Shown one piece after another: positions 33,443 to 41,867 of a stretch of DNA of 64,000 bases; position 1 is the first letter of the stretch, and every line of letters starts with the position of its first letter. The position numbers and the translations under genes were made by a program. Source of the DNA: Pseudonocardia alni (GTDB taxonomy: Bacteria; Actinomycetota; Actinomycetes; Mycobacteriales; Pseudonocardiaceae); assembly GCF_002813375.1 (NCBI RefSeq), contig NZ_PHUJ01000003.1, positions 4,588,001 to 4,652,000 on the forward strand. Direction: 5' to 3'. The notes under the pieces were generated by a model. It was not told the origin of the DNA. It did not search any database and was given only the letters and a program-made list of their open reading frames with translations.

Positions 33443-34306
33443 ATGACGCTCCCGGCCCCGCAGCGGATCACCGTCCCCGGCACGACCCTGCCCGAGATCA
33501 CCCTGTCCGTGCACGACACCGGCGGCGACGGCAGCCCCGTCCTGCTGCTGCACGGCTGGCCGGACCGGGCCGCCCTGTGGACCCACCAGGCGGCCGCGCT
33601 CGCCGGGGCCGGGTACCGCGTCGTCGTCCCGGACCTGCGCGGCTTCGGGGACTCCGACCGGCCCGCCGAGGTCGAGCACTACCGGATGCGGGCCCTGGCC
33701 GCCGACGTCTTCGGCGTCGCGGACGCGCTCGGCATCGACCGGTTCGCCCTCGCCGGGCACGACTGGGGCGCCTCCCTCGGCTGGGCCCTCACCCTCGCCT
33801 CGCCGCGGGTGACCCGCTACGCCGCGTTCTCCGTCGGACACCCGGCCGCGTTCGCCACCGCGGGGTTCCGGCAGAAGGCGATGTCCTGGTACATGCTCTG
33901 GTTCCAGTTCCCCGGCGTCGCCGAGCAGGTGATGCCGGCCGACGACTGGCAGTTCCTGCGCGGCTGGCTGCACGCGACGCTGCCCGAGGGACATCCGATG
34001 GCCGCCCGCCAGCTCGCCGACCTGTCCCGGCCGGGCGCCCTGACGGCGTCGCTGAACTGGTACCGCGCCAACATCGACCCGGCGACGTTCGTGCCCACCA
34101 CGATCCCGCAGCCCCCGCGGATCACGGTGCCGACGATGGGGGTGTGGAGCGACGGCGACCTCGCGCTCACCGAGGGGCAGATGCGGGGCTCCTCGGCGTA
34201 CGTCGACGACTTCCGCTTCGAGCTCGTCGAGGGCTGCGGGCACTGGATCCCGGAGGAGGCGCCGGAGGCTGCGAGCGCGCTGCTCGCCGACTTCCTCGCG
34301 GGGTGA
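33443..34306 (+). CDS. Alpha/beta hydrolase, epoxide-hydrolase-like
   Basis: 287 aa. The oxyanion motif HGWPD is near residue 37, PDLRGFGDSDRP near 65, and the nucleophile elbow GHDWGA (Asp near residue 110) indicates an epoxide hydrolase or haloalkane dehalogenase rather than a Ser esterase. The C-terminal His is in GCGHWIPEEAPE near residue 265 and the acid is probably in the WSDGD strand. The cap region includes SWYMLWFQFPG and a lid Tyr candidate in LNWYRANID. It is monocistronic, divergent from the TSUP gene, and 95 nt before gnd. Confidence 0.87.
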   Translation: MTLPAPQRITVPGTTLPEITLSVHDTGGDGSPVLLLHGWPDRAALWTHQAAALAGAGYRVVVPDLRGFGDSDRPAEVEHYRMRALAADVFGVADALGIDRFALAGHDWGASLGWALTLASPRVTRYAAFSVGHPAAFATAGFRQKAMSWYMLWFQFPGVAEQVMPADDWQFLRGWLHATLPEGHPMAARQLADLSRPGALTASLNWYRANIDPATFVPTTIPQPPRITVPTMGVWSDGDLALTEGQMRGSSAYVDDFRFELVEGCGHWIPEEAPEAASALLADFLAG

Positions 34307-34400
34307 CCGAGGGGACACGCGCTCCTCGCTGCGCCGCCGTGGGCCGCGGGCCAGGATGGGTCGGGTACAGCGGCGTCCGAACGACATGGAGGAAGCACTG

Positions 34401-35837
34401 ATGGCGGAGAAGAGCCGGATCGGGGTCACCGGGCTGGCGGTGATGGGGGCGAACCTCGCCCGCAACATGGCCCGCCGTGGCTTCCCGGTGGCGGTGCACA
34501 ACCGCACCACCTCGAAGACGACCGAATTCATGAAGGACTACGGCGACGAGGGTGCCTTCACCGGCACCGAGTCGCTGCAGGAGTTCGTCGACGCGCTGGA
34601 GACCCCGCGCAAGATCGTCGTCATGGTGAAGGCGGGCAAGCCGGTCGACGCCGTCATCGACGAGCTGGCCCCGCTGCTCGACAGCGGCGACATCATCATC
34701 GACGCCGGCAACTCGCACTTCCCCGACACCGACCGCCGTGCCGCGTACTGCGAGGAGCGCGGGCTGCGCTTCATGGGCATCGGTGTGTCCGGCGGCGAGG
34801 AGGGCGCCCTCAACGGGCCGAGCATCATGCCCGGCGGCCCGCAGGAGGCCTACGGCGAGGTCGAGGAGATCCTCACCGCGATCGCCGCGAACGTCAACGG
34901 TACCCCGTGCTGCACCCACGTCGGCCCCGGCGGCGCCGGGCACTACGTGAAGATGGTGCACAACGGCATCGAGTACGCCGACATCCAGCTCATCGCCGAG
35001 GCCTACGACCTGCTCACGCACGTCGCCGGGCTGTCCGCGCCGGAGATCGGGAAGATCTTCGAGGAGTGGAACTCGGGCGACCTCGAGTCCTTCCTCATCG
35101 AGATCACCGGCATCGTGCTGGCCAAGACCGATGAGAAGACCGGGAAGCCGCTCGTCGACGTGATCGTCGACCAGGCCGAGCAGAAGGGCACCGGCCGCTG
35201 GACGGCCATCGACGCGCTCGACCTCGGCGTCCCGCTGACCGGCATCACCGAGGCCGTGTTCGCCCGCACGCTGTCCAACCTGCGCGACGAGCGCCGGGAG
35301 GCCTCGACGACTCTGGGCGGCCCGACCCCGGGCTCGGGGAAGAACCGCGACGAGCTCGTCGAGGACATCCGCCAGGCGCTCTACGCGTCCAAGGTCGTCG
35401 CCTACGCCCAGGGCTTCGCGCAGATGCGCGCCGCCTCGCAGGCCAACGACTGGGACCTCGACCTCGGCGCGATGGCCCGGATCTGGCGCGGCGGCTGCAT
35501 CATCCGCGCCCAGTTCCTCAACCGGATCACCGAGGCCTACGAGTCCCACCCGGACCTGGACAACCTGCTGATGGTCCCGTACTTCACCGAGGCCGTCGCG
35601 AACGCACAGGACGCGTGGCGCCGGGTCGTGGTGACCGCGACCGAGCAGGGTGTGGCGATCCCCGCGTTCTCCTCCAGCCTGTCCTACTACGACGGCTACC
35701 GTCGCGAGCGCGGCCCGGCCAACCTCATCCAGGGGCTGCGCGACTACTTCGGCGCGCACACCTACGCGCGCACCGACGCCGACGGCAAGTTCCACACCCG
35801 CTGGAGCCAGGACGGCAGCGAGGTCGCCGCGGACTGA
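34401..35837 (+). CDS. gnd: 6-phosphogluconate dehydrogenase, decarboxylating (NADP+)
   Basis: Oxidises and decarboxylates 6-phosphogluconate to ribulose 5-phosphate in the oxidative pentose phosphate pathway. 478 aa, full-length dimeric type. The Rossmann motif GLAVMGANLARN is near residue 11, HNRTTSK supplies NADP specificity, VSGGEEGALNGPSIMPGG is the substrate loop near residue 130, GPGGAGHYVKMVHNGIEY carries the catalytic Lys near residue 186, and IWRGGCIIR the C-terminal phosphate site. The ATG has GGAGGAAG upstream. It is monocistronic; a hairpin terminator follows. Confidence 0.96.
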   Translation: MAEKSRIGVTGLAVMGANLARNMARRGFPVAVHNRTTSKTTEFMKDYGDEGAFTGTESLQEFVDALETPRKIVVMVKAGKPVDAVIDELAPLLDSGDIIIDAGNSHFPDTDRRAAYCEERGLRFMGIGVSGGEEGALNGPSIMPGGPQEAYGEVEEILTAIAANVNGTPCCTHVGPGGAGHYVKMVHNGIEYADIQLIAEAYDLLTHVAGLSAPEIGKIFEEWNSGDLESFLIEITGIVLAKTDEKTGKPLVDVIVDQAEQKGTGRWTAIDALDLGVPLTGITEAVFARTLSNLRDERREASTTLGGPTPGSGKNRDELVEDIRQALYASKVVAYAQGFAQMRAASQANDWDLDLGAMARIWRGGCIIRAQFLNRITEAYESHPDLDNLLMVPYFTEAVANAQDAWRRVVVTATEQGVAIPAFSSSLSYYDGYRRERGPANLIQGLRDYFGAHTYARTDADGKFHTRWSQDGSEVAAD

Positions 35838-35851
35838 CCCCGCGCCATGAC

Positions 35852-35881
35852 ACCCCGGCGCCGGCACCGCCGGGCCGGGGT
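35852..35881. terminator. Bidirectional terminator hairpin after gnd
   Basis: Between convergent stops. ACCCCGGC/GCCGGGGT (8 bp) surrounds a second CCGGC/GCCGG stem with an ACC loop and one unpaired G. No T-run is present. Confidence 0.65.
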
Positions 35882-35901
35882 CGCGGTGTGCCGGGCGGGC
35901 C

Positions 35902-37650
35902 TCAGCCGCGGGTCGCCGCCGGCCGCGCCGCGCCGGTTCCGTCGCCGTCGGTCGCGTCGCCGTCGGTCACCACGGGCCCGTCGACGTGGTGGTACTTCCC
36001 GCCGCGCAGTGCGCTCGCCACCGCGGCGACCAGGCAGGCGACGGCGGCGAACCCGAGCGCGAAGGTCAGCCCGTCGGCGAACGGGCCGGAGATCAGCTGC
36101 GGGAAGAACCCCCGCCCGGTCAGGTACGCCGACTGTGCGGGCGCCAGCGCGCCGAGGACCTGCGGGCCGAGCAGCGTCGCGATCGGGTTGTAGCCCAGCA
36201 GCGCCGCGAACAGGATCCCGACCGGCGGCAGCGCCGCGACCCGGTCCGCCGCGAGCTCCGGCACGCCCTGTGCCACGAGCCCGTCGTGCAGCGACGTGGG
36301 CAGCGTCGTCGACAGGCCCGCGATGAGCAGCGAGAAGAACACCCCGATCGACAGCACCGTCGCCGCGTTCTGGAACGTCGAGGTCATGCCGGCCCCGGCA
36401 CCACGCTGGTGCGCGGGCAGCGAGTTCATGATCGCCGCCCGGTTCGGGGAGCTGAACAGACCCATCGCCAGGCCGTTGAGTGCCAGCAGCAGCGCGAACG
36501 CCCGGTAGTCGAAGTCCACCGGCAGCGCCAGCAGCGCGAGGAACGTCGCGGCCGCACCGAGCATCCCGACCGTGGCGAAGGCGCGGGCGCCGTAGCGGTC
36601 GGACAGGATGCCCGACACCGGTCCGGCGACGAGGAACCCGATCGTCAGCGGGACCATGTAGATGCCCGCCCACAGTGGCGTCGTCTCGAACGGGAAGCCG
36701 TGCTCGGGCAGCCAGATGCCCTGCAGCCAGATGATCAGGATGAACTGCAGCCCGCCGCGGCCGAGCGCGGCCAGCAGGCTCGCGATGTTGCCCGCGGTGA
36801 ACGCACGGATCGAGAACAGCGAGACGTGGAACATCGGCTCGGGCACCCGGCGCTCGATCCAGGTGAACAGCGCCAGCACCGCGATCCCGCCGAGGATCAG
36901 GCCGAGGACGAGCGGGCTGGTCCAGCCCATGACGTCGTCGCCGTAGGGCTGGATGCCGTAGGTGATGCCCATCAGGACGGCGACGAGCCCGACCGCGAAC
37001 GTCAGGTTGCCCCACCAGTCGATCCGCGCCGCGCGGCGGGCGCCGGTGTCGCGGAGCCGGGCGTAGGCCCAGATCGTGCCGAACACCCCGACCGGGACCG
37101 ACACCAGGAACACCAGGTGCCAGTTCACCGGGGCGAGCACCCCGCCGACGACCAGTCCGAGGAACGAGCCGGCGATCGCCGCGACGGAGTTGATCCCGAG
37201 CGCGAGCCCGCGCTGGTGGACTCCGAACGCGTCGGTGAGGATCGCGGTCGAGTTGGCGAGCAGCAGCGCCCCGCCGACACCCTGCAGCACCCGCATCGTG
37301 ATCAGCCAGACCGCGCCGGCGTCGCCCTGCATCCAGGTGGCGGCCAGCAGCACCGAGAACACCGTGAAGACGGCGAAGCCCAGGTTGTACATGCGGGTAC
37401 GGCCGTACATGTCGCCGAGCCGGCCGAAGCTGACCACCAGCACCGCCGTGACGACGAGGTACCCCATGATCAGCCACAGCAGGTAGTCGATGTTGTCCGG
37501 CGCCAGCGGGTCGATCCCGATGCCGCGGAAGATGTCCGGCAGCGCGATCAGCAGGATCGACATGTTGATCGTCACGATCAGCACGCCCATCGTGGTGTTC
37601 GACAGTGCGACCCACTTGTACCGGTCGGCCGGTCCCGATTTGTTGAGCAT
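35902..37650 (-). CDS. MFS transporter, 14-helix DHA2-type
   Basis: 582 aa. Helix 1 reads MGVLIVTINMSILLIALPDIF, motif A is FGRLGDMYGRTRMYN, motif C-like MRVLQGVGGALLLANSTAIL, and the C-terminal half has GPVSGILSDRYGARAF and FSSPNRAAIMNSLPAHQRGAGAGM. ATG 37650 is chosen because an ATG 13 codons upstream (37689) would translate an AT-rich stretch with consecutive CTA and TTA codons, rare here and better explained as promoter. A -10-like TACAGT lies 9 nt upstream of ATG 37650, which fits a leaderless mRNA. Substrate unknown; the C-terminal acidic tail is disordered. Confidence 0.85.
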   Translation of the reverse strand: MLNKSGPADRYKWVALSNTTMGVLIVTINMSILLIALPDIFRGIGIDPLAPDNIDYLLWLIMGYLVVTAVLVVSFGRLGDMYGRTRMYNLGFAVFTVFSVLLAATWMQGDAGAVWLITMRVLQGVGGALLLANSTAILTDAFGVHQRGLALGINSVAAIAGSFLGLVVGGVLAPVNWHLVFLVSVPVGVFGTIWAYARLRDTGARRAARIDWWGNLTFAVGLVAVLMGITYGIQPYGDDVMGWTSPLVLGLILGGIAVLALFTWIERRVPEPMFHVSLFSIRAFTAGNIASLLAALGRGGLQFILIIWLQGIWLPEHGFPFETTPLWAGIYMVPLTIGFLVAGPVSGILSDRYGARAFATVGMLGAAATFLALLALPVDFDYRAFALLLALNGLAMGLFSSPNRAAIMNSLPAHQRGAGAGMTSTFQNAATVLSIGVFFSLLIAGLSTTLPTSLHDGLVAQGVPELAADRVAALPPVGILFAALLGYNPIATLLGPQVLGALAPAQSAYLTGRGFFPQLISGPFADGLTFALGFAAVACLVAAVASALRGGKYHHVDGPVVTDGDATDGDGTGAARPAATRG

Positions 37651-37658
37651 CGCTAATA

Positions 37659-37664
37659 ACTGTA
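37659..37664 (-). promoter_or_regulatory. Putative -10 element for leaderless MFS transcript
   Basis: TACAGT on the minus strand, 8 nt before the ATG at 37650. Transcription would begin at or next to the start codon. There is no ribosome-binding sequence upstream of that ATG, in agreement with a leaderless message. The -35 is not identified. Confidence 0.45.
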
Positions 37665-37822
37665 GCGCCCCGGCGCGTGTTCGCGCCATGGTCTCGCCCG
37701 GCTCGTCCGGTCCGTCCCGATCCTCCCTCGGGTCACCGAATTCGCAGGTCGGGCAGGGTCTACAGTCCGCGGCGTGAGGTCGAGAGGGGTGGAGCCGTCC
37801 GCCGGGACGTCCCGGGCGCGAG

Positions 37823-38092
37823 GTGCTGCGCGCGGCGGCCGCCGCAGCCCTGCTCGCGGTGACGGAGGCGCTCCGGCGGATCCCCGGGAAGGCGGGTCCC
37901 GACATGAGTAACGTCTCGGCCGACGGCCGGACCCTGTGGCCGTCCGGGCGCTACGACCGGGAGGTGTACGTGCTCTCCACCGACGACGGCCACCCGATCC
38001 GGCGGATCCCGGTCGGTGACGGCCCGCACGGGCTGTGCATGTGGCCGCAGCCCGGCCGCTACCCCCTCGGCCACACCGGGATCACCCGGTGA
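37823..38092 (+). pseudogene. Remnant of a YVTN/YncE-type beta-propeller protein gene
   Basis: The 90-codon reading frame ends with sequence typical of the C-terminal blade of secreted YncE-like propellers: AGPDMSNVSADGRTLWPSGRY, VLSTDD, RRIPVGDGPHGLCMWPQPGR. The preceding 25 residues are an Ala/Leu-rich stretch after GREVLRAA that looks like the start of an export signal, so signal and last blade are joined with roughly 250 residues of blades missing. Its stop overlaps the DUF2127 start as GTGA, suggesting the intact ancestor was the first gene of that operon. Most likely an internal deletion product; expression as a small protein cannot be excluded. Confidence 0.6.
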
Positions 38093-38610
38093 CCGCCGGA
38101 CCGACGGCGACGACGACCTCGGCCCGCCGGACCGAGCAGCTGTTCCGCGTCGCCCTGGTCGTGAAGGGCATCGACGGGGCGGCGGAGCTGCTGGGCGCCG
38201 TCGTGCTGGTGCTGGTGTCGGGGGACTGGCTGCACCGGGTCGTCGCGCAGATCCTGGCCCGCGACCTGATCGGTCCGCCGGACGGCACCCTGGCCCGGCA
38301 CCTGACCGAGGGCGTCGACCGCTTCGCCGGCGGGGACCGCACCTTCGTCATCGTCTACCTCGGGCTGCACGGCGTGCTCAAGCTCGGCCTGGTCGCGGCG
38401 CTGCTGACCCGCTGGCGCCCCGCCTACCCGCCCGCGGTGGTGATCCTGGCGGTGTTCGTCGTGTACGAGCTGGTCCACGCCTGGCACACGCACTCCGTCG
38501 TGCTGCCGTTCCTCGCCGCGCTCGACATCGCGATCATCGTGATGGTGATCCGGGAGTACCGGCTGCTCGGCCGGGAGGCCGCCGACTCAGGCGCCGGCCG
38601 CGACCGGTAG
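38089..38610 (+). CDS. DUF2127 domain membrane protein
   Basis: 173 aa with about four helices. The first segment FRVALVVKGIDGAAELLGAVVLVL, the loop with a paired Arg and Asp, HGVLKLGLVAALLTRWRPAYP and the C-terminal HTHSVVLPFLAALDIAIIVMVIREY are characteristic of DUF2127. Function unknown. The GTG start is coupled to the propeller remnant. The 3' end overlaps the convergent flavoprotein gene by 24 nt. Confidence 0.83.
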   Translation: MTAGPTATTTSARRTEQLFRVALVVKGIDGAAELLGAVVLVLVSGDWLHRVVAQILARDLIGPPDGTLARHLTEGVDRFAGGDRTFVIVYLGLHGVLKLGLVAALLTRWRPAYPPAVVILAVFVVYELVHAWHTHSVVLPFLAALDIAIIVMVIREYRLLGREAADSGAGRDR

Positions 38611-39726
38611 CCGCTCCAGGACCGCGCGCGCCGCGGCGCGACCGGCCCGGTCGGCGCCGATCGTGCTCGCCGACGGGCCGTAGCCGACCAGGTGCACCCG
38701 CGGGTCGGCGACGACGCCGGTGTCGCGCGGCCCACCCATGACGATCCCGCCGCCCGGTCCGCGTAGCCGCAGCGGGGCGAGGTGGCCCAGCGCGGGCCGC
38801 CAGCCGGTCGCCCACAGCAGCACGTCCGCGAGCTCGCGGGTGCCGTCGGACCACTCCACCCCGTCCGGCACGACCCGGGTGAACATCGGCCTGCGCGCCA
38901 GCACCCCGCTCGCGATCCCGGCCCGCACCCCGGCCGTGAGCCCCAGCCCGGTCACGCCGACGACGCTGCGCGGCGGCAGCCCGGCCCGGACCCGCTCCTC
39001 GACCCGGGCGACGGCGGCGCGCCCCTGCTCGGGCCCGAACGGCGTGCTGTGCCACTCGGGCTCCCGGCGGGTGACCCACGTCGTCGCGGCGGCGTACGGG
39101 GCGATCTCCAGGAGCAGCTGCACCGCGGTGATCCCGCCGCCGACCACGACGACCCGCTTCCCGGCCATGGCCTGCGGGCCGGGGTAGGAGCGGGCGTGCA
39201 GGCTCGTACCGCGGAAGGTCGCGAGGCCCGGGTAGGCGGGGACGAACGGGCGGGTCCAGGTGCCGGTGGCGTTGACCAGGTGGTCGGCGACCCAGGTGCC
39301 GCGGTCGGTGTCGACAGCCAGTGACCCGCCGGTGTCGACGACCGGGGACCCGCCGGCGTCGGACACCCGGGTGACGTGCACCGGGCGGACGACCCGCAGG
39401 TCCAGCTCGCGTTCGATGCGGCCGAAGTAGGCGGGGACGGCGTCGCGCGCGGGGAGGTCCGGGTCGGCGCCGGGGTCGTCGAATCCGGAGCGGACCCCGG
39501 CGACGTCGTGGATGCCGTTCACCGTGCGCATCCGCAGCGTCGGCCAGCGGTGCCGCCACGCGCCGCCGGGGCCGTCCTCGCCGTCCAGCACGACGAACCC
39601 GGGGCCCGGCTCCAGCCCGCCGCGCCGCAGCCCGGCCGCCGCCGACAGGCCCGCCTGGCCCGCGCCGATCACCACGACCCCGGTCCGCTCCACACCCGGG
39701 CCAACGCCCCGGCCGCACACGGTCAT
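38587..39726 (-). CDS. Flavin-containing monooxygenase-like FAD/NAD(P)-binding oxidoreductase
   Basis: 379 aa, soluble. The FAD motif GAGQAGLSAAAGLRRGG is near residue 21, and the NAD(P) motif VVVVGGGITAVQL near residue 192. The segment NATGTWTRPFVPAYPG between them is the FMO/Baeyer-Villiger-type linker. The C-terminal LVGYGPSASTIGADRAGR is the last FAD contact. It groups with CzcO/TrkA-like flavoproteins that oxidise amines, thiols or ketones; substrate unknown. The 3' end overlaps DUF2127 in convergent orientation. GTG or ATG usage at the start is unresolved by a few codons. Confidence 0.83.
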   Translation of the reverse strand: MTVCGRGVGPGVERTGVVVIGAGQAGLSAAAGLRRGGLEPGPGFVVLDGEDGPGGAWRHRWPTLRMRTVNGIHDVAGVRSGFDDPGADPDLPARDAVPAYFGRIERELDLRVVRPVHVTRVSDAGGSPVVDTGGSLAVDTDRGTWVADHLVNATGTWTRPFVPAYPGLATFRGTSLHARSYPGPQAMAGKRVVVVGGGITAVQLLLEIAPYAAATTWVTRREPEWHSTPFGPEQGRAAVARVEERVRAGLPPRSVVGVTGLGLTAGVRAGIASGVLARRPMFTRVVPDGVEWSDGTRELADVLLWATGWRPALGHLAPLRLRGPGGGIVMGGPRDTGVVADPRVHLVGYGPSASTIGADRAGRAAARAVLERLPVAAGA

Positions 39727-39792
39727 CCCGCGGTGATCACCGGTTGCGGAGCATCACGCCCGCCTCGCGGGCGCTGCGCTCCACGACCGTGA

Positions 39793-40761
39793 TCACGGCT
39801 GCGCCGCGTCGCGGACCACGTCGGCGACGTCGGCGTTGCCGCCGCAGACCACCAGGGCGAGCCGGGCGTCCGGGTGCCGCTCCACGATCCGGCGGGCGGC
39901 CGGGACCAGGCAGCCCGCGGCCGGCTCGGCCCAGATCCCGGCGTGCTCGGCGAGGGTGAGGGTGCCGCGGTGGGCCTCGGCGTCGTCGATGACGAGGACC
40001 TCGTGCACCAGCGCACGGACGTGGTCGTAGGTCAGCTGCGACGCCGACGGCGCGGACAGCGTGGTGATCGCCGACGAGATCGTGACGGGCGTCGGGCCGC
40101 CCGCGGCCAGGGCGGCGGACATCGCCTCGGCGCCGACGGTCTCCACACCCCACACCCGGGTGCCGGGCAGCAGCGCGCGGACCGCGGTGGCGACCCCGGA
40201 GATCAGCGCCCCGCCGCCGATGGAGACCAGCACGTCGGTCGGCGGCTCGCCGAGAGCGACGGCGTCGCGGGCCAGCTCCAGCCCCACGGTGCCCTGCGCG
40301 GCGACGATCACCGGGTCGTCGAACGGGTGCACCAGCGTCCGTCCGGCCCGCTGCAGCTCCCCGGCCTGCGCGAACGCGGCCGCGATGTCGGAGGTGAGCT
40401 GTACGTCGGCACCTGCGGCGCGGGCCGCGGCGACCGACCGGGCCGGCGCGGTGCGCGGCATGACGACGACCGCGTCCACCCCCGCGGCGCCCGCGACCTC
40501 GGCGACGGCCAGCCCGTGGTTGCCACCCGACACCGCAACGACGCCCGCGGCGCGCTCGGTGTCGGTCAGCGACGCGAGCTTGGCCAGGACCCCGCGCGGC
40601 TTGAACGACCCGGCCCGCTGCAGGTGCTCCAGCTTGAGCAGCACGGGCGCGCCGAGGGCCGCGGACAGCCCGGGGGAGGGGACGGTCGGGGTACGCACCA
40701 CGCCCCCGGCGATCCGCTCCGCCGCCGTCTCGATGTCTGCGATGCTCACCTGGTCCGCCAC
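39793..40761 (-). CDS. Threonine/serine dehydratase family (PLP fold-type II)
   Basis: 322 aa. It deaminates Thr or Ser to the 2-oxo acid, or may be a racemase of the same fold. The PLP Lys is in AGSFKPRGVLAKL near residue 52, the phosphate-binding glycine loop is SIGGGALISGV near residue 180, and VSGGNHGLAVAEVA near residue 78 is the Asn loop. No C-terminal ACT domain is present, so it is the catabolic (TdcB) size class rather than feedback-regulated IlvA. GTG start; a GTG six codons later is also possible. Same strand as the DinB gene upstream, gap 83 nt. Confidence 0.86.
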   Translation of the reverse strand: MADQVSIADIETAAERIAGGVVRTPTVPSPGLSAALGAPVLLKLEHLQRAGSFKPRGVLAKLASLTDTERAAGVVAVSGGNHGLAVAEVAGAAGVDAVVVMPRTAPARSVAAARAAGADVQLTSDIAAAFAQAGELQRAGRTLVHPFDDPVIVAAQGTVGLELARDAVALGEPPTDVLVSIGGGALISGVATAVRALLPGTRVWGVETVGAEAMSAALAAGGPTPVTISSAITTLSAPSASQLTYDHVRALVHEVLVIDDAEAHRGTLTLAEHAGIWAEPAAGCLVPAARRIVERHPDARLALVVCGGNADVADVVRDAAQP

Positions 40762-40844
40762 CGCCGCAACGTAACCCCGGCGCCGGGCCCGCGCGGTCCG
40801 GGGCCGCCGGAGCCACGCCGCCCCCGGAGCCTGCGTACCGGGGC

Positions 40845-41438
40845 TCAGCCCATCGTGCGCGCGCCGTCGATCGCCTCGCGGATGATGTCGGCGTGCCCGG
40901 CGTGCTGGCTGGTCTCGGCGAGCATGTGGATCGCGACCCGGCGGACCGACCAGGACGTGTTCGGCTCGAACCACGGCGCGACCGGCAGGGCGTGCGACGA
41001 GTCCAGGTCCGCGGTCCGCAGCACCTCCTCGGTGCGCGCGGCGACCTGCTCGACCCGGGCCCGCAGGTACTCCAGGGTCTCGTGGTCGGCCAGGACGAAC
41101 CGGGTGTCCACCCACTCCTCGCCGGAGGCGGACCAGTCACCGCCGTTCGCGCCGGCCTCGGCGTCGACGGCGTCCCAGTCGACGGAGTCGTTGTAGACCT
41201 CGACGTCACCGAACGCGGCGGCGCCCTCGACGGCGAAGCGGAACCACTGCTCCTCGGTGTCCGCGACGTGCTTGAGCAGCGAGGCGATCGTCAGTGCACT
41301 CACCGTGCTGCGGGTGCGCGCCTGCTCCTCGGTCAGTCCGTCGGCGGTCTGCAGCAGGAAGCCGCGGTGCCGCTCCAGGGTGGCGATCAGCTCGGCACGC
41401 TCGCCGGTCAGGGCCTGCTTCGCGTCGGTGGCGTTCAT
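40845..41438 (-). CDS. DinB/DUF664 family protein (mycothiol-transferase-like)
   Basis: 197 aa four-helix-bundle protein of the DinB/YfiT superfamily. The metal-site His residues are in LLKHVADTEEQWF near residue 57 and in the C-terminal HMLAETSQHAGHADIIRE near residues 170-183, spaced as in mycothiol-dependent transferases and isomerases. The DUF664 form is common in mycothiol-producing Actinobacteria. Probable role: zinc-dependent thiol transfer or detoxification. ATG at 41438. Confidence 0.84.
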   Translation of the reverse strand: MNATDAKQALTGERAELIATLERHRGFLLQTADGLTEEQARTRSTVSALTIASLLKHVADTEEQWFRFAVEGAAAFGDVEVYNDSVDWDAVDAEAGANGGDWSASGEEWVDTRFVLADHETLEYLRARVEQVAARTEEVLRTADLDSSHALPVAPWFEPNTSWSVRRVAIHMLAETSQHAGHADIIREAIDGARTMG

Positions 41439-41531
41439 CTCCGGGGCCGCCTCTCGGGGTCCGCGGACCGGGGCCGTCCCGGTCCGACGGGAACGACGAT
41501 AGGACCGATCGCGGACGGATCCGGTCCTCGA

Positions 41532-41852
41532 TCAGGAACTGCCGGCGGGTCTGTCGCCGAGGTCGTGCAGCGCGGTCTCCCAGCGCTCCCGGCGGACGTC
41601 GTCGTCCAGGTCCCACCAGGGCGTGCCGCGCTCGCCGAGGCCGTGCTTGGCCACGGACACCCGCGTCCGGGCGGCGGCGACGCGGTCGTCGTCGCCGGTC
41701 CGCCTACCGGCACCGACCTCGGCGCGGGCCTTTCCGAGGTGCTGCTGCAGCGCGGACCGCACGTCGTCCGGGATCGTCGGGTCGGTGGCGCGCCACCGGC
41801 GGCCCCGGACGACGATGTACCGCCCGTCCGGGGTCCGCTCGGGTTCGCTCAC
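41532..41852 (-). CDS. Conserved small protein downstream of glpD
   Basis: 106 aa, highly charged and soluble. It opens DGRYIVVRGRRWRATDPTIP and has a long helical Arg/Ala-rich middle and a WW-containing end, GERGTPWWDLDDDVR. I recognise this pattern from uncharacterised actinobacterial proteins but not a named domain. It starts 15 nt after glpD, so it is probably the last gene of the glycerol operon. No function is assigned. Confidence 0.7.
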   Translation of the reverse strand: MSEPERTPDGRYIVVRGRRWRATDPTIPDDVRSALQQHLGKARAEVGAGRRTGDDDRVAAARTRVSVAKHGLGERGTPWWDLDDDVRRERWETALHDLGDRPAGSS

Positions 41853-41867
41853 GGGGCGCGGCGGTGC

